Translations under genes and position numbers: made by a program
Origin: an uncultured Eubacteriales bacterium
Lineage (GTDB): Bacteria; Bacillota; Clostridia; Lachnospirales; Lachnospiraceae
Direction: 5' to 3'
Assembly: GCA_900539455.1 (NCBI GenBank)
Contig: UQCD01000013.1
Location: 1-62,937 of the forward strand
Length of the DNA stretch: 62,937 nucleotides
The notes under the pieces: generated by a model
The model's database searches: none
The model's input: the letters and a program-made list of their open reading frames with translations, nothing else
Told to the model about the DNA's origin: nothing
In this document: positions 18,401-27,006 of the stretch, one piece after another
How the letters are laid out: every line of letters starts with the position of its first letter
How positions within the stretch are numbered: the first letter of the stretch is position 1

Positions 18401-19834
18401 ATATTCCTCTACTGCTATCTGCTTTTCAATAGCTTTATCCTCTGTGGCTAATTGTTTTATGCTTTCTTCCTCTGCTGCAATAATACCCTCAAGCTTTTCT
18501 ATTTCATTTAAGATTTCTGCCATTTTTTCTTTGTTTCGGGAAAATTTTACTGCTGCCAGCTCTCTAAGCTCTTCTATTAAATCAGCCTTATCTGAAAGCA
18601 TATTATCAACTGCTACAGATAAGCTATCTCTTTCCCTTTTGTAATACAGATAATCAGCATAATCATTAATGCTTTCCTTTATGGCAAGCTCCTTTTTAGC
18701 ATTATTATTCTGGTCTGTTTTTTCCTTAAGTGCAGCTTCTAAGGCTGTAAGCTTATCTATGTACTCCGAAAGCTTGCAGGTTTCCCCAACAACCTGTGCG
18801 CTTTCTATATCTCTTTTATAATCGTCAATTACCTTTGTTATTTTTTCTATTTCCCCTTCATTGGCCTGCTTATCCTTTTCCACATTTTCCAGCATTTCAC
18901 CAATGGTATAATAACTCCTTACTATTTCATCAGCTAAATTTTCCTTGCCATAGTACAGTTCCTTAACGCTGTCTACTCTTTTGGCAAAATCTCCAATAAC
19001 CTCTGCCTGTCTGTCATAATTATTAATATCTTCCTTAGCTTTAAGCAGACTTACCAGCTTGTCCTTAATTTCCACCAGAGTCTTTGCCATTTCGTCCTCT
19101 CTGTCCTCACTATAGGTCTTGCTGTTAAAGGATTTTTGGATAATTTCTTCTATAAGCAAATCCTCCACAACCTTTCTGGTGGTTTTGTAATTGCTTTCAA
19201 AGTAAGTCCTTACATGACCCTCGGTTTTATTAATTCCTCTTATAATCTCCCATTCACTTTCATAAATACCATAATCTGCAATAAATCTCTGGTATTCACC
19301 TTTCCTTTCAAAAATATATATCTTTAGACTTAAATCTCTTTTTTCTAATTCTCTAAGGTAATTTTTTAGTCCATTGTAGGTTATTCTTTCATTACCATTT
19401 TTAAGGGGGAGATTTTTAATATCATTATCATTAAACTCTCTATAAAAAATACAGTAATTAAAGTATTCTATATTGGCTGTATCCTTCACTTTATCCTCTG
19501 GATTTTCCTTTGCCTTTCTGGCACAAAAGCCGGTAAGCATATATTTATAATTATCCTTTATATGTGCGTCACTAAGTCGCCATTCAACAAGTGAATGTAT
19601 CGTTGTACTTCCATTATCAGTCCTAAACAGCTTTTCAATAGGCTGCTTTTCGTCCAGTGTACAATTTGGAATCATATTTTGGAGCAAAAGGAGCATAAGT
19701 ACACTTTTACCACCACCATTAGCCAAATCATAAATAGTATTCTTTCCCGAAAATCTCATTAAAAAGTCATCATAATATTGTGTTCCAAAATTATATCTGA
19801 CATTATTTACTCTTATTCGATTAATGTGTGGCAT
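15431..19834 (-). CDS. SMC-family ATPase, JetC/MukB-like
   Basis: 1467 residues. The N-terminal ATP site has NGGGKS at residues 39-44, a variant P-loop. Very long coiled coils occupy about 230-1300, interrupted near 600-720 by a globular hinge-like section. The C-terminus has an ABC-signature-like STGQSQG near 1345 and a Walker B, FIDNPFG, near 1383. This is the head-coil-hinge plan of MukB, MksB and Wadjet JetC, which bind and extrude DNA. Its ATG overlaps the stop of the JetB-like gene by one base. The neighbouring JetA- and JetB-like genes identify the complex. Housekeeping condensin or plasmid-defence roles are both possible. Confidence 0.8.
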   Translation of the reverse strand: MPHINRIRVNNVRYNFGTQYYDDFLMRFSGKNTIYDLANGGGKSVLMLLLLQNMIPNCTLDEKQPIEKLFRTDNGSTTIHSLVEWRLSDAHIKDNYKYMLTGFCARKAKENPEDKVKDTANIEYFNYCIFYREFNDNDIKNLPLKNGNERITYNGLKNYLRELEKRDLSLKIYIFERKGEYQRFIADYGIYESEWEIIRGINKTEGHVRTYFESNYKTTRKVVEDLLIEEIIQKSFNSKTYSEDREDEMAKTLVEIKDKLVSLLKAKEDINNYDRQAEVIGDFAKRVDSVKELYYGKENLADEIVRSYYTIGEMLENVEKDKQANEGEIEKITKVIDDYKRDIESAQVVGETCKLSEYIDKLTALEAALKEKTDQNNNAKKELAIKESINDYADYLYYKRERDSLSVAVDNMLSDKADLIEELRELAAVKFSRNKEKMAEILNEIEKLEGIIAAEEESIKQLATEDKAIEKQIAVEEYLGNTARENLDLLLVQINEKRKEYNGILSFDFSNDEKQLQDKYNQLVEKSSKLTEEQKAVDENISKLKEEGVKIKEDILDNDDRLSLCIDEKNQVMSILEKAEKLSKVYGERSFNVLKELIDFKINEAIEEQTGLEEQEKELSAYMKGLKNKTIVPANGQLKGVFEYIVRYYGNIAVLGAELVKTMTKEKCKEVLEYNPLLPYSIVVKNKYDLIISDTALKELCNFGAPIPVIRYEAIKENTFCVDYNNLDFIRSDEEIFYNEELLEKRKIKLNEELSAITFKKEQIEETLDLLRKDALFVKNYVEKEKARCEAVQTEYEELKSQRKAMEGKSEELRVEIAEKEKSLLVISEELEQTNRDIACLNQDMEIISQLVGMSKKQEELSEDEAVCKTRLRDLSVKYDTLSKRLEAKQAQLAGRKNNVLKLKEDMEEIKNKWQDIYKSYYKEGIIANSVMPDSELEARFLGLKKVCEENLTDVSDKQKLINNYDVAMEKALIAIDYNGVDTKEIQEYYESGKYTTTDKEQLKTIKRDISVKEEAILELQRNISCIKSEKDRTEGGIEKSKEKIVEKYGKFVEPSLEGANIVDYIGSKKDEILKNEALLSGVRNILKNIEKNNQKYIILQRDIDKIITNAKINVGTAKKLLSGVGDLEERIAQVVEKNDKFLKEMYDKREQFEKEKQMLIDLLVQMNSHALADEMRSNIILPEGIDEADRLINALKEIVDCIMLERERVLKSIEDMEKIKDNFENQCIQTCINIKNELDRLPKLSKINMDGETISIISLTIPYIKEEQYKLSMEKYIDDTVSVADSMRNETERLKYIRNQLSFKRLFSAIVKDMNGIKLSLYKRERIKEQSRYLKYEEAVGSTGQSQGIYIQFLIAIINYISSINSKGSEGALLKKAIFIDNPFGAAKDIYIWEPIFKLLKTNCVQLIVPARGTTPAITGRFDVNYILGQKLIDGKQQTVVVDYCSNVDNEQMEYETLTYEQTALF

Positions 19835-20532
19835 TAGTCTTCTCCTTTCATAATCTCATATATTCTGCCCTTATAATCATCATAATAATTTTCTATAAGA
19901 GCCTTGAATTTGTCCTTTGGATAGTATCTTCCTTCATTTTCCAGCATAAGCTCCTGATTAAGCAGAAAGTTAAACACCAGCTTTACAACGCCGCTTTTTG
20001 AACCTCTGGAAGCCCTTGCCATACCTTCCCCCTGTCCTATAATTGGCATATCCTCCCAGGTTAATGCCAGCTCCTTAAAGCTGTTTGCTTCCACCCCATC
20101 CATATTAAGCACCTTTATATCATTTATTACAGCTTTTAAGGAGCTGTCAACACTATTAATAATATCCTCTACCTTTACATATTCTACGAAGGTATAATTT
20201 TTTGAATCTCTGTAAAACCTTGAAATTATCATATAAATAATAAAATAGCACAGGTATAATTCTCTATTTAATTTTACACCTATTTCTTTTTTTAATTCCT
20301 CGTTGGAATAACCAAATACTCTGTTGTTTTCTCCTGCACAAATATATAAACCGTAATTATATTCATATAGGCTTATATTCATTTTCTTCAGCATTTTAAC
20401 AACTATATCATAAACCTCGCCATTAGACTGATACTCCTCGTATAAGGCTGTATTTGTATCCTTGGATATTTCTCCACCTGTTATAAGAGTTGATACTATT
20501 TCTAATGCTTTGTCTAATTCTCTATCTGTCAT
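19834..20532 (-). CDS. JetB/MukE-like subunit of the SMC complex
   Basis: 232 residues, no membrane segments. Small alpha/beta winged-helix-type protein lying between the JetA-like and JetC-like genes, as expected for the MukE/JetB (KITE) subunit that bridges kleisin and SMC heads. Identification rests mainly on size and position. It may belong to the DUF6063 family that I recall beside such ATPases in clostridia. ATG start; AGGAG is present upstream. Confidence 0.65.
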   Translation of the reverse strand: MTDRELDKALEIVSTLITGGEISKDTNTALYEEYQSNGEVYDIVVKMLKKMNISLYEYNYGLYICAGENNRVFGYSNEELKKEIGVKLNRELYLCYFIIYMIISRFYRDSKNYTFVEYVKVEDIINSVDSSLKAVINDIKVLNMDGVEANSFKELALTWEDMPIIGQGEGMARASRGSKSGVVKLVFNFLLNQELMLENEGRYYPKDKFKALIENYYDDYKGRIYEIMKGED

Positions 20533-20566
20533 AATTTTCTCCTGACTTTAATATCCACTACGGTCT

Positions 20567-22087
20567 TTACACATATACTTCCATTTGTATATCTGATATT
20601 TCTGCGTTATCTCCGATTTTCTTTTTATTCTCAGCATTACACTCTATTTTAATGATAATGCCAGAATATATATTATCCTCAGCCGATTCGACTACTTCCT
20701 TTAGGTATTCCTCAAAGAAAGTGTCTGGCTTTTCTACTACGCTGTCTATATTGTATTCCTTCTTTTGACACATATGTACCAATAATGAATAATAGTCACC
20801 ATTGTTAAGAACTTTTTCACCATGTTTGCTTACAATACAATCATTTAACTCCTCTAAGGATACCAGCTCCTTTTCTAAAAGCAAATCCAGCATATCTTTA
20901 ATAAGAATATGATAATTTGTACTTATTCTGTTTTCCCAAAGCTCGTCCTCATAAACATAATTCTTTTCCTCTGTGATTTCCCTTACTACCTCCACCTCCT
21001 CTTTTTTATCCTCCCTAAGTGATAATAGCTTGTCAATGTCATTAAGATAAAAGCTCTTTTTAATATTAAGCTTTAAAAGAGGCTTTATAATCATTTCTGT
21101 CATATCAGCTCTGTCTTTTATCATCATCTGCCTTAAGGCGTAAGCAAAATCAAAGCTTGGACGAAGTCTGTTAAACTTGGCTTTATTAATAATTTCATCA
21201 GCCTTTATCTGTAAATCTGTACAAGCATTTAATAATTCACTATGCTTGGTTATGGTATTTTTCAATTCCATCTCCAGCAAATATATGTCATCTATTGTAC
21301 TAAAATAGGACTCATCATTTTCCACTCTTTTAAGTGCATTTTCAATTAACTCCATATTTTTAGAAAATAGCTTTTGTTCATCCTCAAACCACCTGATACC
21401 TGTATTTACAAAATCCTCATATGCCTTCTGACCTGCAAATACATCTTCACTAAGTATATTTAAAACTTCATTTTTTCTAATCTTAAGTCTTGAAACCTCG
21501 CTGTTAATTCTTTTAATTATATCAATTCCACCCTTATAATTTTTTGCAGCAATCATTTTTGACAATAAAAGCTGTGCAATGCTGATACTGCTTTCGTCCT
21601 TTATTTCCTTTGTATCTAAATAAAACTCTATTGCCTCACTGGTAAGGAAATAGGTCAGCCTGTCCTCTCTTATTCTGCTGTCGATAAACCTCATTCTAAT
21701 AGTCTTTTTCGCCTTTTCTACAGGGTCAAAATATTCATAAGAAAAGGGTCTGCCACCATTTGTAAGCTTGTCAAAAATATAGGCGCTTACCTCTTTTTCC
21801 TCATCCTCATCTAAAGGGATTTCAAAATCCCTTCTATATATTTGATGGAGAAAGTCCTGGTATTCCTCGTAGGTTACATCCTGCTCTTCAAAATTATTTT
21901 TCTCAATAAAAAAGCGTAACACTGCCATTAAAATATAACCCATATCCAAATTTGAATACTTTCCCCCTTGAAACTGGGTGAAAGTATTCTCTGTCAATTT
22001 GAAATATGGATAATATTTCTTTATGTTCAGCATACGCTCATTGTGATCATGTATAATATCTCTAACTAAGATGTGTTCCTCTGCCAT
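20567..22087 (-). CDS. Wadjet JetA-like (MukF-like kleisin) subunit
   Basis: 506 residues, mostly helical and charged. The N-terminal winged-helix-like region (about 25-180) is followed by long helices (190-380) and a small C-terminal domain, the layout of MukF/JetA kleisins. I recall this family as the JetA type annotated in clostridia (DUF5716). It starts 10 bases after recR and is followed at 34 bases by the JetB-like gene, so the SMC genes appear to be driven by the pfkA-dnaX-recR transcript. AGGAA lies upstream of the ATG. Confidence 0.7.
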   Translation of the reverse strand: MAEEHILVRDIIHDHNERMLNIKKYYPYFKLTENTFTQFQGGKYSNLDMGYILMAVLRFFIEKNNFEEQDVTYEEYQDFLHQIYRRDFEIPLDEDEEKEVSAYIFDKLTNGGRPFSYEYFDPVEKAKKTIRMRFIDSRIREDRLTYFLTSEAIEFYLDTKEIKDESSISIAQLLLSKMIAAKNYKGGIDIIKRINSEVSRLKIRKNEVLNILSEDVFAGQKAYEDFVNTGIRWFEDEQKLFSKNMELIENALKRVENDESYFSTIDDIYLLEMELKNTITKHSELLNACTDLQIKADEIINKAKFNRLRPSFDFAYALRQMMIKDRADMTEMIIKPLLKLNIKKSFYLNDIDKLLSLREDKKEEVEVVREITEEKNYVYEDELWENRISTNYHILIKDMLDLLLEKELVSLEELNDCIVSKHGEKVLNNGDYYSLLVHMCQKKEYNIDSVVEKPDTFFEEYLKEVVESAEDNIYSGIIIKIECNAENKKKIGDNAEISDIQMEVYV

Positions 22088-22097
22088 TTTTCCATTC

Positions 22098-22694
22098 CTA
22101 AATCTCTGTTCTGCCTTCTAATGCACGAAGTAATGTAACCTCATCTATGTACTCTAAATCGCCACCTACTGGTACTCCGGATGCAATTCTCGTCACCTTG
22201 ATACCGCTAGGCTTTACCAGCTTGCTTATGTACATGGCTGTTGTTTCGCCTTCCAGACTGGAATTTGTGGCAATAATTACTTCATCAACATCTCCTCTTA
22301 ACCTTTCCATTAATTCCTTTAACTTTATATCCTTTGGTCCAATACCCAGCATAGGCGAGATAGCACCATGAAGTACATGGTAGACACCATCAAACTTGCC
22401 TGTCTTTTCATAGGCAGCCAAATCCCTTGTGTTTTCCACTACCATTATTACCTTATGATTTCTCTTTGGGCTGCTGCATATAGGGCAAATATCCCTGTCT
22501 GTAAGTGTAAAACATTCCTTACAGTATTTTACATTTTCCTTTGCCTCTACAATAGTGTTTGCCAAAGCCTCTACCTGCTCCTTTGACATATTTATAATAT
22601 GGAAGGCAAGTCTTGCCGCTGATTTTTGACCAATACCCGGCAGCTTTCCAAACTCCTCAATAAGCCTTGTTATGTGACTACTATAATAATCCAT
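22098..22694 (-). CDS. recR: Recombination mediator RecR
   Basis: 198 residues, the normal length. It acts with RecF and RecO to load RecA at gaps. The helix-hairpin-helix LPGIGQKSAARLAFH, a four-Cys zinc finger (CKECFTLTDRDICPIC) and a TOPRIM domain (VVENTRDLAAYEKTG) are all seen. The ATG overlaps the ybaB stop, and the order dnaX-ybaB-recR is the widespread one. Confidence 0.96.
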   Translation of the reverse strand: MDYYSSHITRLIEEFGKLPGIGQKSAARLAFHIINMSKEQVEALANTIVEAKENVKYCKECFTLTDRDICPICSSPKRNHKVIMVVENTRDLAAYEKTGKFDGVYHVLHGAISPMLGIGPKDIKLKELMERLRGDVDEVIIATNSSLEGETTAMYISKLVKPSGIKVTRIASGVPVGGDLEYIDEVTLLRALEGRTEI

Positions 22695-23044
22695 TAGAAA
22701 GGAAAGCCTCCTCCAAGACCTCCTGTGATTTTAGCCATTTGAGCACTTGACTCCTCTTCCATTTTTCTAAGTGCCTCATTTGTAGCTGCTACAATAAGGT
22801 CCTCTAACATTTCTATATCATCAGGGTCTACTACTTCTTCAGAAAGCTTAACCTTTGTAACCTCTTTCTTACCGGAAACTGTTACCTCTACAGCTCCACC
22901 ACCTGCGGCTGCTGTATATTCCTTTTCTTCTAATTCCTTGGTAGTTTCCTCCATCTGCTTTTGCATTTTCTGTGCCTGCTTCATTAAATTATTCATATTG
23001 CCAGGCATACCCATGCCTCCTGGAAATCCTCCGCGTCTAGCCAT
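22694..23044 (-). CDS. YbaB/EbfC nucleoid-associated protein
   Basis: 116 residues. Small DNA-binding protein between dnaX and recR. Gly/Met-rich N-terminus (GGFPGGMGMPGNMNNLMKQAQ), then the conserved KMQKQMEE helix and the GGGAVEVTVSGK strand, ending in another Gly-rich tail. It starts 4 bases after dnaX. Confidence 0.93.
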   Translation of the reverse strand: MARRGGFPGGMGMPGNMNNLMKQAQKMQKQMEETTKELEEKEYTAAAGGGAVEVTVSGKKEVTKVKLSEEVVDPDDIEMLEDLIVAATNEALRKMEEESSAQMAKITGGLGGGFPF

Positions 23045-23048
23045 TGTT

Positions 23049-24590
23049 CTATTCCTCCGTTATATTAAAATTAATTTTTGAAATTGCTTCCATATAGTGG
23101 TCGGTAAAGCTTTCTCCTTCTTCTAAAAGTGTCATCTTTACCTTTGTCTGTTTTCCTACGATAGACGAAATATCCTGTGACAACTCATCCTCGTGTAGTC
23201 TTGCTGAGCCAAAAACAGTAGCGTCAGAAAAAACAACCGACAAAACATTACTTCCATCTGTTGCCATTCTGGCATTGCCAATCATACTTTTCATATATCC
23301 TGAAAGCTTTGGATATATATGGGGCCAATTATCTACTATCTCCTTAATATCATCAGGGATAGCTACCTGTAGTGGCTCTTTTTTAGGTTTTTCTTCCTCT
23401 TTTGCATTTTGTACTACTGGTGTGCTGATAGTTATACCATTTTCCACAGCCTTTTCCAAGCCAGATATTCTGTCTATCAGAGCTTCATAATTTTCCTCCA
23501 TAGCCGGCTGTGTAAGTTTTATGAGTGCCACCTCTACCAGCACTCTCTTTGCTGTAGCATAACGCATTTGATTTAACAGCTCTGACAATATTCTGATATA
23601 TCTCATAATTACTGGTATTTCTACCATAGCAGCCTCTTCCTTTAAGGCCTCTAATCTTTCATTGGACATATCTATTATTTCATTAGCATTGTCTGAGGTT
23701 TTAACCAGCAAAAGATTTCTAAGATACCAGGTAAAATCATTTACAAACTGGGTCAAATCCCTGCCTCGTATAATAATTTCCTCTAATAGCTGTATACACC
23801 CAATAGAGTTTCTATTTATAATTGTCCTTAGCATTTTGCTAAAAACATCATTATCTACTGCACCAAGCACCTCTAATACATTTTCGTAGGTAAGGGTCTG
23901 ATTCATATAAAAGGCAATACACTGGTCTAACAGGCTAAGAGAATCTCTCATGGAGCCGTCGGCTGCCTTAGCTATATACCTGATAGCCTTCTCCTCTACC
24001 TGTAAGCCCTCCCTGTCTGCAAGGTCTGTAAGTCTTGCTGCAATAGTATCTACTGTAATTCTTTTAAAATCATATCTTTGACATCTTGAAAGAATGGTAA
24101 TAGGAATTTTTTGAGCCTCAGTAGTTGCTAGTATAAATATTACATATGAGGGTGGCTCCTCCAAGGTCTTTAACAACGCATTAAAGGCTCCTATTGAAAG
24201 CATATGCACCTCATCTATAATATAAACCTTGTATCTGCCCTCTGTTGGAGAATACTGTACCTCATCTCGTATTTCTCTAATATTGTCTACACCATTGTTA
24301 GAGGCTGCATCTATTTCTATTACATTCATAGAAGCTCCACTAGCAATAGCCTTACAACTGGCACATTCACCACAAGGACTTCCATCTACTGGGTTTTCAC
24401 AGTTTACTGCCTTTGCAAAAAGCTTTGCTATACTTGTTTTACCTGTACCTCTAGTCCCACAAAACAAATATGCGTGGCCTACTCTGTCTGCCTTTATCTG
24501 GTTTTTAAGGGTTGTAACTATATGGTCCTGACCCTTTACCTCCTCAAAGGTATCTGGTCTAAATTTTCTATATAATGCTGTATATGACAT
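23049..24590 (-). CDS. dnaX: DNA polymerase III gamma/tau subunit
   Basis: 513 residues. Clamp-loader ATPase: P-loop GTRGTGKTS, zinc module beginning CENPVDGSPCGECASC, Walker B IDEVHML and the SRC arginine-finger motif (LSRCQRYDF). The C-terminal third (about 365-513) is variable and corresponds to a short tau region. An A-rich run near residue 395 is not in the frame needed for the Escherichia coli type of programmed slip. It lies 10 bases after pfkA. Confidence 0.95.
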   Translation of the reverse strand: MSYTALYRKFRPDTFEEVKGQDHIVTTLKNQIKADRVGHAYLFCGTRGTGKTSIAKLFAKAVNCENPVDGSPCGECASCKAIASGASMNVIEIDAASNNGVDNIREIRDEVQYSPTEGRYKVYIIDEVHMLSIGAFNALLKTLEEPPSYVIFILATTEAQKIPITILSRCQRYDFKRITVDTIAARLTDLADREGLQVEEKAIRYIAKAADGSMRDSLSLLDQCIAFYMNQTLTYENVLEVLGAVDNDVFSKMLRTIINRNSIGCIQLLEEIIIRGRDLTQFVNDFTWYLRNLLLVKTSDNANEIIDMSNERLEALKEEAAMVEIPVIMRYIRILSELLNQMRYATAKRVLVEVALIKLTQPAMEENYEALIDRISGLEKAVENGITISTPVVQNAKEEEKPKKEPLQVAIPDDIKEIVDNWPHIYPKLSGYMKSMIGNARMATDGSNVLSVVFSDATVFGSARLHEDELSQDISSIVGKQTKVKMTLLEEGESFTDHYMEAISKINFNITEE

Positions 24591-24600
24591 ATTTACCTAT

Positions 24601-25671
24601 CTAATCTCCGAAGCTTATGCCTACTGCTTTTGCTTCTTTTATTATAGATGAGTCAGGGTCTACCTTTTTAAGCTTTCCTGCCAAATCCTCAAGAGGAACT
24701 CTGACTATTTCGCCATTTTTCATTCCTACCATATTGCCATAATCCTTATCTAATATCATTTTTGCAGCTGCTGCTCCAAATCTGGTAGATAGAACTCTGT
24801 CATATGGGCATGGACTGCCACCTCTTTGTGTATGTCCCGGAATAGTTACTCTTATTTCCTGTCCTGTCTTTTCCTCTATCTTCTTTCCAATTTCATAAGA
24901 TACTGAAGGATACGGACTGCTTGCTAATTTCTTTTTATATTCCTTTTTGCTAAGGAGAGCATCCTCTTTTGAAATAGCGCCCTCAGCTACTGCAAGAATG
25001 GAAAATCTCTTGCCTTCCTTTGTTCTCTTTTCAATAGCCTCTACAATCTTGTCAATATCATAAGGTATTTCTGGTATAAGAATAATGTCAGCCCCACTAG
25101 CCATTCCTGCGTGCAGTGTAAGCCAGCCTACCTTATGTCCCATAACCTCTACAATAAATACTCTGCCGTGAGAGGCTGCTGTTGTATGAATACAGTCTAT
25201 AGCCTCTGTAGCAATATTTACTGCACTCTGGAAACCAAAGGTTATGTCTGTACCCCACAAATCATTGTCTATGGTTTTTGGTAGCGAAACTATTGATAAA
25301 CCCTCCTCTCGAAGGAGGTTTGCTGTCTTTTGTGAGCCATTTCCACCTAACACTACAAGACATTCAAGACCTAGCTTTTTGTAAGTCTTTTTCATCAGCT
25401 CGACCTTGTCCCTGCCCTCACTGTCTGGCGTTCTCATAAGCTTAAATGGCTGTCTGGAGGTTCCAAGTATAGTGCCGCCCTCTGTAAGAATGCCCGAAAA
25501 ATCATTTGGTGTCATAATCTTATAATCTTCATACATAAGACCCTTATAGCCTTCAATAAAGCCTATAATCTCTACATCCTTAATGTTATTGTAAAGAGTC
25601 TTGGCAACACCTCTCATTGTTGCATTAAGACTTTGACAATCGCCACCACTTGTAAGCATTCCAATCTTCAT
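24601..25671 (-). CDS. pfkA: 6-phosphofructokinase with mixed ATP/PPi active-site residues
   Basis: 356 residues from the ATG at 25671. A longer in-frame start at 25761 lies at or upstream of the promoter -35 box and cannot be used; AAAGGA precedes the chosen ATG. The fold and motifs are those of glycolytic phosphofructokinase: TSGGDCQSLNAT, PKTIDND (131-137), MGHKVGWL and PGHTQRGG. Two sites are unusual. The GGDGS loop reads GGNGS (Asn111 in place of the Mg-binding Asp), and Lys132 is at the place where ATP enzymes have Gly and PPi enzymes have Lys, while Gly112 is ATP-like. Phosphoryl donor is therefore uncertain. Confidence 0.9.
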   Translation of the reverse strand: MKIGMLTSGGDCQSLNATMRGVAKTLYNNIKDVEIIGFIEGYKGLMYEDYKIMTPNDFSGILTEGGTILGTSRQPFKLMRTPDSEGRDKVELMKKTYKKLGLECLVVLGGNGSQKTANLLREEGLSIVSLPKTIDNDLWGTDITFGFQSAVNIATEAIDCIHTTAASHGRVFIVEVMGHKVGWLTLHAGMASGADIILIPEIPYDIDKIVEAIEKRTKEGKRFSILAVAEGAISKEDALLSKKEYKKKLASSPYPSVSYEIGKKIEEKTGQEIRVTIPGHTQRGGSPCPYDRVLSTRFGAAAAKMILDKDYGNMVGMKNGEIVRVPLEDLAGKLKKVDPDSSIIKEAKAVGISFGD

Positions 25672-25732
25672 ACTGCACATCCTTTCTAACACAGCCACAT
25701 AGCTGAAATCTTCTATATTTCTCACTCCTGTC

Positions 25733-25761
25733 ATTATATAATATGTCCCAAATAATCGCAA
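25733..25761 (-). promoter_or_regulatory. Promoter of pfkA and probably of the dnaX-recR-SMC transcript
   Basis: TTGCGA (25756-25761), 17-base spacer, TATAAT (25733-25738) on the minus strand. Start of transcription is expected near 25726, 55 bases upstream of the pfkA ATG. Confidence 0.75.
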
Positions 25762-25825
25762 GATAATATTCTTTTTTTAACTTGCTTTTGACCTTGCTTT
25801 TACTTTGTACAGATGATATTCTAGA

Positions 25826-25843
25826 CTTATATCGTGATATAAG
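25826..25843. promoter_or_regulatory. Perfect 18-bp palindrome between pfkA and the LysR gene
   Basis: CTTATATCGTGATATAAG is perfectly symmetrical. It lies in the divergent intergenic region, 83 bases before the LysR start, and contains a T-N11-A core typical of LysR binding sites. Operator function is inferred. Confidence 0.5.
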
Positions 25844-25925
25844 CAGAACATATAGCAGAACCGTTTCAATAGCATGCAGCTTATACCAGAATATTTCACC
25901 CTTATTTTTATGGAGCCTTAATCTT

Positions 25926-26810
25926 ATGAATATAAATCTTGAACACTATAAATATTTTTACTTTGTAGCTACCTGTGGCAGTATTTCCGGTGCAGCAGAG
26001 TCCCTGTGCATTTCCCAGCCAGCAGTTAGTCAGGCGCTTAAAATTTTAGAAAAAAACTTGGGCGGCAGGTTATTTATCCGTACTGCCAAGGGCGTAAAGC
26101 TTACCTCCGAGGGTGAAACCTTATTTTCTTATGTAAAGGCTTCCTACGAAAACCTTATAAAAGGCGAGGAGGCATTTAAAAAACTTATTAATCTTGATAA
26201 TGGAGAAATTAAAATTGGTGCTTCGGATATGACACTACAGTTTTACTTACTGCCTTACCTTGAAATTTTCCACGAAAAATATCCTCACATTAAAATAAAT
26301 GTAACTAATGCTCCAACCCCCGAAACCCTTATTAATCTAAAAGAAGGCAAAATTGATTTTGGAGTAGTCAGCACTCCTTTTTCTACCTTTGACGGTCAAT
26401 CTGCCACTAATGTCCGCGAAATTAAAACCATTGTAATTGCAGGCAATGAATATTCCCACCTAAAAAGAGAAACTCTTTCTCTGGACATTCTTTCTAGCCT
26501 GCCTATTATTTCTCTTGAAAAGAACACAAGTACACGAAGCTATATTGACCAGTTTCTTGCTGAAAAAGGTGTTTTTATTGAACCTGAGTTTGAGCTTGCA
26601 ACAAGTGATATGATTGTGCAGTTTGCTCTTAGAAATCTGGGCGTCGGACTTGTTGTTTCCGATTTTGCACAGCCGTTTCTTGACAGCAAAGAATTATTTC
26701 AGTTGAAATTTGATGAAAAAATGCCAAAAAGATATTTTTCTATTGTAACAGATAAGAAAAATCCTATATCCTCACCAGCTAAGAAGCTGTTGGACATTAT
26801 AAATCCTTAG
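25926..26810 (+). CDS. LysR-family transcriptional regulator
   Basis: 294 residues from the ATG at 25926 (GGAG ten bases upstream). The frame is open upstream to 25782, but that part is not LysR-like. The N-terminal winged helix-turn-helix (GSISGAAESLCISQPAVSQALKILE region, residues about 16-40) is followed by a LysR effector-binding domain (about 90-290). Divergent from pfkA and upstream of purA; the gap to purA holds a separate promoter, so it is probably monocistronic. Target and co-inducer unknown. Confidence 0.9.
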   Translation: MNINLEHYKYFYFVATCGSISGAAESLCISQPAVSQALKILEKNLGGRLFIRTAKGVKLTSEGETLFSYVKASYENLIKGEEAFKKLINLDNGEIKIGASDMTLQFYLLPYLEIFHEKYPHIKINVTNAPTPETLINLKEGKIDFGVVSTPFSTFDGQSATNVREIKTIVIAGNEYSHLKRETLSLDILSSLPIISLEKNTSTRSYIDQFLAEKGVFIEPEFELATSDMIVQFALRNLGVGLVVSDFAQPFLDSKELFQLKFDEKMPKRYFSIVTDKKNPISSPAKKLLDIINP

Positions 26811-26864
26811 TTGTGAATTATAGTAATATTAGATTTACTTATATTTCTTATAAATAATATTAAT

Positions 26865-26893
26865 TTTACTTATATTATTATATATGCTATAAT
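26865..26893 (+). promoter_or_regulatory. Promoter of purA
   Basis: TTTACT (26865-26870), 17-base spacer, TATAAT (26888-26893) with an extended -10 TG at 26885-26886. Leader of about 107 bases to the ATG; no riboswitch that I can recognise in it. Confidence 0.65.
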
Positions 26894-27006
26894 GCTAAAG
26901 TCAAAATTAATATTACACATTTTGAAGGAATCAGCTCTTAAGAATTATATAAAGAATTTCTTCTTTGCTTATTCCCTCATAATAATAGTTTAGGAGGACT
27001 CGTTTT

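Noticed and set aside
23390..23410. Possible programmed frameshift site in dnaX
   Set aside because: The A run is in the T-AAA-AAA phase rather than A-AAA-AAG, so the known slip mechanism does not apply.
26894..27006. Possible purine riboswitch before purA
   Set aside because: The leader has some pairing (GGAAT/ATTCC) but none of the conserved purine aptamer sequence.
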